From: Spirosoma rigui
Lineage (GTDB): Bacteria > Bacteroidota > Bacteroidia > Cytophagales > Spirosomataceae
NCBI RefSeq assembly: GCF_002067135.1
Contig: NZ_CP020105.1
Coordinates: 5,270,001 to 5,334,000 of the forward strand
Length of the DNA stretch: 64,000 bases
Reading direction: 5' to 3'
The notes below the pieces were generated by a model. It did not search any database and had not been told where the DNA came from. It saw only the letters and a program-made list of their open reading frames with translations. Each line of letters opens with the position of its first letter. The stretch's first letter is position 1. The position numbers and the translations under genes are program-made. Positions 59,814-64,000 of this stretch are shown piece after piece.

Positions 59814-61148
59814 ATGTCATCTGTTGATTCGCCGGTCGTTATCATTGGAGCCGGAATGGCCGGGCTTACCTGCGCCGTGTACCTCAAACAGGCGGGCATT
59901 GATGCGCTGCTTCTCGAATCGGCCGATGGCGTAGGCGGGCGGGTTCGTACCGACGTAGTAGACGGGTTTCGGCTCGACCGGGGATTTCAGATCCTGCTGA
60001 CCGCCTACCCCGAAGCCCGGCGGCTACTGAACTACGCAGCCCTGGACCTGCGGTGTTTCCGGTCCGGGGCGCTCATCCGCGACCAGTCGCCCAACGCGTC
60101 GTCGCCCTGGATGACCCTGCTGAATCCGTTTCAGGAACCGTTCTCGGTGTTCAAAACCCTGGCATCACCCGTGGGTACGCTGGCCGACAAGATCCGTATC
60201 TTTGAGCTGATGCGCCGGACGCAGGCGCTATCCGTCAATGAACTGTTCCGGCAAACCCCAACGACAACGCTGGCCCTGCTACACGAGCTGGGTTTCTCGG
60301 AACGGATGATCGAGCGGTTTTTCCGGCCTTTTTTCGGGGGCGTATTCCTGGAAGATGACCTGACGACGTCAAGCAACTTTTTCGAATTCTGTTTCCGGAT
60401 GTTCTTCTCGGGCGATGCCGCTGTTCCGGCGCAGGGCATCGGGGCGATCCCGGATCAACTGGCCAGCCGACTCTCTCCTAACCAGATCCGGCTCAATACC
60501 CGGGTGACCCGGATCGACGGCAACAGCGTCGTCCTCGACACGGGCGAAACGATCAGTGGCCGGGCGGTTGTTCTGGCCGTCGATGCCGCACAGGCTGCTA
60601 CGCTGACGGGGGAAACCGGAACGGGCCATCCGGCAGGGGTAGCCCGTTCGTTCAACCACACGACCTGTACGTACTTTGTGGCCCCGCACAGTCCCGACTC
60701 GACTAGCATTCCTATTAAAAAGCTGTTGATGCTGAACCCACACCGGGCGTCGGCAGTGCACAACATAGCTATCATGAGCGACGTGGCCCCCGGCTACGCG
60801 CCGGGCAGTCAGACAGAACAGGGTTCCGCCCTCATTTCAGTGAGCACCCAGGGGCTGGAAACGGTCAACGAGAGCGTCTTAACCGAACGGATACGGGTGG
60901 AACTGGCTGACTGGTTTGGTCCCGACGCTCTCAACTGGCGCCACCTTAAGACCTACCACCTCCCCCACGCGCTACCCAGCTACAATCCCGCCCTCAACGA
61001 CGGCGGCAATGGCTTCGAGCCTATCCTGCACCAGCCCCTCAAGTTGTCAGAGTCCCTGTACCAGTGTGGCGACCAGACGGCTTATCCATCACTCAACGCG
61101 GCTATGCAAACCGGCCGCGAGGTAGCCGAGTTACTCATTCACGGGTAA
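59814..61148 (+). CDS. FAD-dependent oxidoreductase of the amine-oxidase/phytoene-desaturase type
   Basis: A 444-residue flavoprotein. The dinucleotide-binding motif is VVIIGAGMAGLTCAVYLKQAGIDALLLE, followed by DGVGGRVRTDVVDGFRLDRGFQIL, typical of the NAD(P)/FAD-dependent amine-oxidase/phytoene-dehydrogenase family. A second nucleotide-contact region is ALISVSTQGL, and the C-terminal GG-type motif is SLYQCGDQTAYPSLNAAMQTGREVAELL. No adjacent carotenoid genes, so the substrate is unknown. The start follows a TACCTTTG -7 element. Confidence 0.88.
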   Translation: MSSVDSPVVIIGAGMAGLTCAVYLKQAGIDALLLESADGVGGRVRTDVVDGFRLDRGFQILLTAYPEARRLLNYAALDLRCFRSGALIRDQSPNASSPWMTLLNPFQEPFSVFKTLASPVGTLADKIRIFELMRRTQALSVNELFRQTPTTTLALLHELGFSERMIERFFRPFFGGVFLEDDLTTSSNFFEFCFRMFFSGDAAVPAQGIGAIPDQLASRLSPNQIRLNTRVTRIDGNSVVLDTGETISGRAVVLAVDAAQAATLTGETGTGHPAGVARSFNHTTCTYFVAPHSPDSTSIPIKKLLMLNPHRASAVHNIAIMSDVAPGYAPGSQTEQGSALISVSTQGLETVNESVLTERIRVELADWFGPDALNWRHLKTYHLPHALPSYNPALNDGGNGFEPILHQPLKLSESLYQCGDQTAYPSLNAAMQTGREVAELLIHG

Positions 61149-61159
61149 CCCGGGCTGAT

Positions 61160-62110
61160 TTACTGCTTCAAAATGGTCATTTCCACCCGCCGGTTCAACT
61201 GGCGGGTGGTTTCGGCGTTGTTGCTCCCAATGGGGCGGGTGGGTCCGTAGCCCCGCGTCGTGATCCGACTAGCCGCAATACCGTTCGCCACCAGATACGC
61301 TTTTACAACCTCAACCCGCTGCTTCGACAACCGAACGTTTTCGTCGAAATCGCCCTGGTTATCGGTATGGCCCGCCAGTTCGATTTCGGCGGTGGGGTTC
61401 GAGCGAAGAAAATCGGCCAGTTGTTCGAGAGCAGGCTGTGCATCGGGCAAGAACTCGGCTTTGCTCTGGACAAACTGAATAGCCCGCAACTGGGTCGTTT
61501 TACCGGGGGCTGCCACGATCAGCGGGGGCGTATACACCACTTTAGCATCCAATGTTTTGGGCGGGGTAACCCGCTGGCCAGTGGGTGCAGCCGATGCACT
61601 CGCGGTGGGTCTCGTTACGGGTGACGGAGCGGCAGCCGTTGGGGCCGGGGCAGCCGACGCCAACGCGTCCTGCGGGGGCTTCTCCCCTGTTTTGTACAGG
61701 TAGTAAAATTTACCGTACAGGTTGTTGGTCCTGATTGAAGTCGATGCAGTCGTATTCGACGAAGTAAACGCCATCCGCTCGGCAATAGGCTCGTAGCCGG
61801 CGGCACTGGTCTTGATGGTGTATGACTGTTTGGGGTCGAGGGTAAGTTTAAACACCCCGTCGGCACCAACCGTTTGCCGGGCGCTGACGGCACCAGCCTG
61901 CGTTTCGGCCAGTACAGTGGCCCCCGCAATGGGTTTTTTGCTGCTGGCATCCAGTACCGCTCCTTCCAGCGATGACATATCCGCAGCGGGTGGTGCAGCG
62001 GTAATAACCGCCCGACTTCGTGACTGAGCCTGCGTAGTTGTGATGGGGGTGGCCGTTAGCATCAGGCTAACCCCAATCAATCCATAGTGTATCCAGATCA
62101 TTGTCTGCAA
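61160..62110 (-). CDS. OmpA family protein with Ig-like/carboxypeptidase-regulatory-like domain
   Basis: A 316-residue secreted or outer-membrane protein. Signal peptide (MQTMIWIHYGLIGVSLMLTATPITTTQAQ). A carboxypeptidase-regulatory-like (CarboxypepD_reg) domain in residues about 50-115 (LEGAVLDASSKKPIAGATVLAETQ, VFKLTLDPKQSYTIKTSAAGYE), a Pro/Ala/Thr linker, and a C-terminal OmpA/MotB peptidoglycan-binding domain (FVQSKAEFLPDAQPALEQLADFL, IELAGHTDNQGDFDENVRLSKQRVEVVKAYLVANG, ITTRGYGPTRPIGSNNAETTRQLNRRVEM). It anchors the outer membrane to peptidoglycan and may bind a surface partner. Confidence 0.92.
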   Translation of the reverse strand: MQTMIWIHYGLIGVSLMLTATPITTTQAQSRSRAVITAAPPAADMSSLEGAVLDASSKKPIAGATVLAETQAGAVSARQTVGADGVFKLTLDPKQSYTIKTSAAGYEPIAERMAFTSSNTTASTSIRTNNLYGKFYYLYKTGEKPPQDALASAAPAPTAAAPSPVTRPTASASAAPTGQRVTPPKTLDAKVVYTPPLIVAAPGKTTQLRAIQFVQSKAEFLPDAQPALEQLADFLRSNPTAEIELAGHTDNQGDFDENVRLSKQRVEVVKAYLVANGIAASRITTRGYGPTRPIGSNNAETTRQLNRRVEMTILKQ

Positions 62111-62304
62111 AGAACGGAAAAATGCCGTTTATAGTGCGCATACCCGGTCGAAAACCCGCCTGAACCGACGGGCAAAATGGCCCTGAAAAACACCCATTTT
62201 AAGAAGCTATTTTTTGAAGGTAATCAATTGATTTATAGTACTTTATATACCAATAAAAATAACCGAAAAATGAACGCTGGAACGACCTTTTTCGTTAGTA
62301 TTGT

Positions 62305-63387
62305 ATGACACAGATAACCAACGCTTCGATGCATTCCATGAACGCTCAGACACCGCTCACACCGGCTCCGACGGGCACTGTATTGCCCGACGAAAGCTGG
62401 CGAAAATCCATCCCGGCGCAGGTGTTTCTGAACCACTTCTTCGCGATGGATTACCACATTCAGCATCAGAACGATTTGTTCGATGTGGCCAAGTTCCCCG
62501 TTTTCCAACAGTTCCACGGCCGTGCTACCGACGAGAGTCGGCGGGCGCTGGAAAAGCTGTTACTCAATAGCTGGAGTGCCGAGTATGCCCTGCGCATTAC
62601 GCCCGTTGTAAACGACGAGCAGTATTTGCAGAGCTCGCTGCACTGGACATTCCCGCAGGCCTACTACAGCGCCCTCTTCAGTGCGCGCGCGTTTCTGGCC
62701 GTGCAGGGAGTAAACGTAAGCAACGAGGAGCTGATCCGTAAGCGGATCGGCAACATGGTCGTACGTGGCTATTACCCGGCGTCCATTGGCTACTACGCCC
62801 TCGGCCCCATCAACAGCTACCGCATCCAGCGGTTGCCTATGGCCAAGCGCTTCACCGTAGCGGCAAAGACCGACCTTCTCCTGCCTTCCCGGGCGGGTTC
62901 AGCCCAGGCTGAATTGGCGCAGTTTCTGAAAACCACCCGCGATCAACGGGTGAAGACATTGCGTAATGCTATCCAGAACAATCCTAAAACGGCGCTGCGA
63001 AGCCCCAAAACGGGTGAGATTCTGCAGAAGTTTAGTGTTGAGCAGTACAAGCAACTGGCAAAGCAGATAGGCTACACGACCTATTTCGACATGCTGAGCC
63101 GCCTGCGTATCTCGTCGACCAACCGGGAAATCGAGCGGTTCGTCGATTCCGAAATTGACGTAAAACTATTCCACCAGAGCCTGGTCAATATCGTATCGCA
63201 TGTCAACTCGGTTCATGAGGTATACATTGCCAAAGCACTGGGTATCGATGCCTACCGGCAGCTGGTAGCCAAACTACCGTCCTATCTGCAGGAGAGCTTC
63301 GTGCGCGAACGAATGAACACTGTTATTGCGCCCATGCTCGACCAGCACCAGGGAGGCCATGAACCGACCCTGCGCATGGCGGCCTGA
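62305..63387 (+). CDS. helical protein of unknown function with HEPN-like segment
   Basis: A 360-residue, largely helical soluble protein. No known full-length family recognised. Residues about 110-150 (QSSLHWTFPQAYYSALFSARAFLAVQGVNVSNEELIRKRI) resemble the helix-turn that opens HEPN nuclease/nucleotidyltransferase-partner domains (AYYAMFYAARALL), including the Tyr/Ser/Ala pattern. A clear R-x4-6-H pair is not seen in the right place. The C-terminal third (FDMLSRLRISSTNREIERFVDSEIDVKLFHQSLVNIVSHVNSVHEVYIAKAL) is helical too. It stands alone, with its own terminator. I leave the function open. Confidence 0.75.
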   Translation: MTQITNASMHSMNAQTPLTPAPTGTVLPDESWRKSIPAQVFLNHFFAMDYHIQHQNDLFDVAKFPVFQQFHGRATDESRRALEKLLLNSWSAEYALRITPVVNDEQYLQSSLHWTFPQAYYSALFSARAFLAVQGVNVSNEELIRKRIGNMVVRGYYPASIGYYALGPINSYRIQRLPMAKRFTVAAKTDLLLPSRAGSAQAELAQFLKTTRDQRVKTLRNAIQNNPKTALRSPKTGEILQKFSVEQYKQLAKQIGYTTYFDMLSRLRISSTNREIERFVDSEIDVKLFHQSLVNIVSHVNSVHEVYIAKALGIDAYRQLVAKLPSYLQESFVRERMNTVIAPMLDQHQGGHEPTLRMAA

Positions 63388-63427
63388 CCCGGCACCATCG
63401 CACGCTGGTTATCTGGTATCGTTTCAC

Positions 63428-63463
63428 AAAAAAGCCGCTTCCCAAACAGGAAGCGGCTTTTTT
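63428..63463. terminator. bidirectional terminator
   Basis: AAAAAAGCCGCTTCC (63428-63442) pairs with GGAAGCGGCTTTTTT (63449-63463), loop six bases. A-rich on the left, T-rich on the right. It separates the helical-protein gene and the leftward gene at the right edge. Confidence 0.9.
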
Positions 63464-63515
63464 GATACGCAACTTTAACATTGGATAAAGGTAATGAACC
63501 ACCTGGGCACCTGAC

Positions 63516-64000
63516 CTAGTTCGAGGGTCCGTTCGGGTTAGTATCGATCCAGTCGATGATGGCGTATTCACCCTCCCGGTACGACGTCTTGTTCGGATCA
63601 GCGTGCGGCTTCAGGTAGATCTCGTTGATGATGTTCCGCCACTCCGGATTCTGGCTCAGGTCGATCTCGTAAACCCGGAACTGACCGTCGCCCACGACGG
63701 GGAAATACTTGGTCTGCTCCGCCCGGTCCGACGTACCGTCGGGGTAGCGAGCCGCTTCTTCATTTCCGTATTTTCCCGAGAAGTCGAGGTTACCATCGCC
63801 TTTCTGGCGGTTGCGCCGGAAGCGCAGGCTCCATCTTGTTTCCGATCCGGTATAGGCCATGCGGATGTATATTTTGTTGAACTGGCTGGCGTTCCAGGTA
63901 GCGCCCGGCGAGTTGATCTGGGCATTACTGCCCGCGCTGAAGTACACTTTCCAGCCGTTGCGGGCTCTACCGGTGTAGGGCTCGTCCCAGGTGTGCCGGT
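63516..64000 (-). CDS. C-terminal part of a beta-rich, probably surface protein
   Basis: About 160 residues of the C-terminus of a larger protein that continues beyond the right edge. The sequence (RHTWDEPYTGRARNGWKVYF, IYIRMAYTGSETRWSLRFRR, YFPVVGDGQFRVYEIDL, IDWIDTNPNGPSN) is beta-rich with many aromatics, like a carbohydrate-binding module or a surface lipoprotein of a SusD/E-type system. No catalytic motif or T9SS C-terminal sorting domain is visible. The family cannot be named from this fragment. Confidence 0.7.
   Translation of the reverse strand, partial: RHTWDEPYTGRARNGWKVYFSAGSNAQINSPGATWNASQFNKIYIRMAYTGSETRWSLRFRRNRQKGDGNLDFSGKYGNEEAARYPDGTSDRAEQTKYFPVVGDGQFRVYEIDLSQNPEWRNIINEIYLKPHADPNKTSYREGEYAIIDWIDTNPNGPSN

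Noticed and set aside
60131..61624. Open frames opposite or overlapping the FAD oxidoreductase and OmpA genes
   Set aside because: They are shadows in genes with clear protein motifs in the other frame.
1..64000. tRNA, rRNA, CRISPR, insertion sequence or prophage
   Set aside because: I looked for cloverleaf-like or 16S/23S sequence, regularly spaced repeats, transposase motifs and phage gene blocks by eye and saw none.

Overview
The window is a 64-kb piece of a Bacteroidota chromosome, most likely a member of the Cytophagales close to Spirosoma/Fibrella. The grounds are the complete type IX secretion (T9SS)/gliding gene set (sprE/porW and porP/sprF-gldK-gldL-gldM-gldN), the family content (DUF4271 next to hemD, DUF6089 barrels, bacillithiol deacetylase bshB1), several TAnnTTTG-type -7 promoter elements in place of sigma70 boxes, and a base composition visibly a little above half G+C. 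The genus is an inference from overall resemblance; there is no rRNA to settle it. I found no tRNA, rRNA, CRISPR array, insertion sequence or prophage.

Layout. 0-1 kb: start of an ATP synthase cluster (atpB fragment, an unnamed membrane protein, AtpZ-like protein), read leftwards. 1-7.7 kb: rightward sprE/porW lipoprotein, a class A penicillin-binding protein and uvrC, closed by a strong terminator. 7.8-17.1 kb, leftward: the T9SS core (porP/sprF, gldK, gldL, gldM, gldN), preceded by hemD, a DUF4271 membrane protein and sucD. 17-28.7 kb: mixed housekeeping genes (type IB topoisomerase, DUF421 protein, TolC-type channel, amidohydrolase lipoprotein, rarA, LLM flavoprotein, mtgA, hemW, GNAT). 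28.7-32.6 kb: the least ordinary region, with DoxX, two paralogous secreted proteins of unknown function, a wrecked secreted-protein gene between them, and a TonB-C-domain gene interrupted by one in-frame TAG directly after its signal peptide. 32.8-38 kb: PhzF, HAD phosphatase, YciI, an S9 peptidase and an acidic conserved protein. 38-44 kb, rightward: a large secreted SGNH/esterase-like protein with DUF11 domains, the proteasome-related peptidase Anbu, a transglutaminase-like protein and glmM. 44.3-47 kb: a stress-type group (YtxH, two YsnF/AvaK-domain proteins, a small charged lipoprotein). 47-54.4 kb: bshB1, a divergent nitrilase-fold protein, an AI-2E-type permease, a secreted protein, a degenerate Sua5/YrdC-fold protein, the CCA-adding enzyme and an M23 peptidase. 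54.5-59.6 kb, leftward: two DUF6089 barrels, NAD kinase, a CBS protein, an alpha/beta hydrolase and pabA/trpG. 59.8-64 kb: FAD-dependent oxidoreductase, OmpA-type lipid-envelope protein, a helical HEPN-like protein, and the C-terminus of a gene that runs off the right edge.

How the genes fit together. Two T9SS loci lie within 13 kb. SprE and PorP/SprF are the peripheral components, GldK/N the periplasmic ring and GldL/M the proton-driven motor. Several cell-wall genes (PBP1A, MtgA, GlmM, M23) are scattered here but do not form one operon. The best candidates for something undescribed are the 29-32 kb group of paralogous and broken secreted proteins, the reduced Anbu-transglutaminase pair, the hairpin between gldL and gldM, the degenerate Sua5-fold gene paired with the CCA enzyme, and the HEPN-like protein near the right end. 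All function calls come from reading motifs by eye; no database search was possible.
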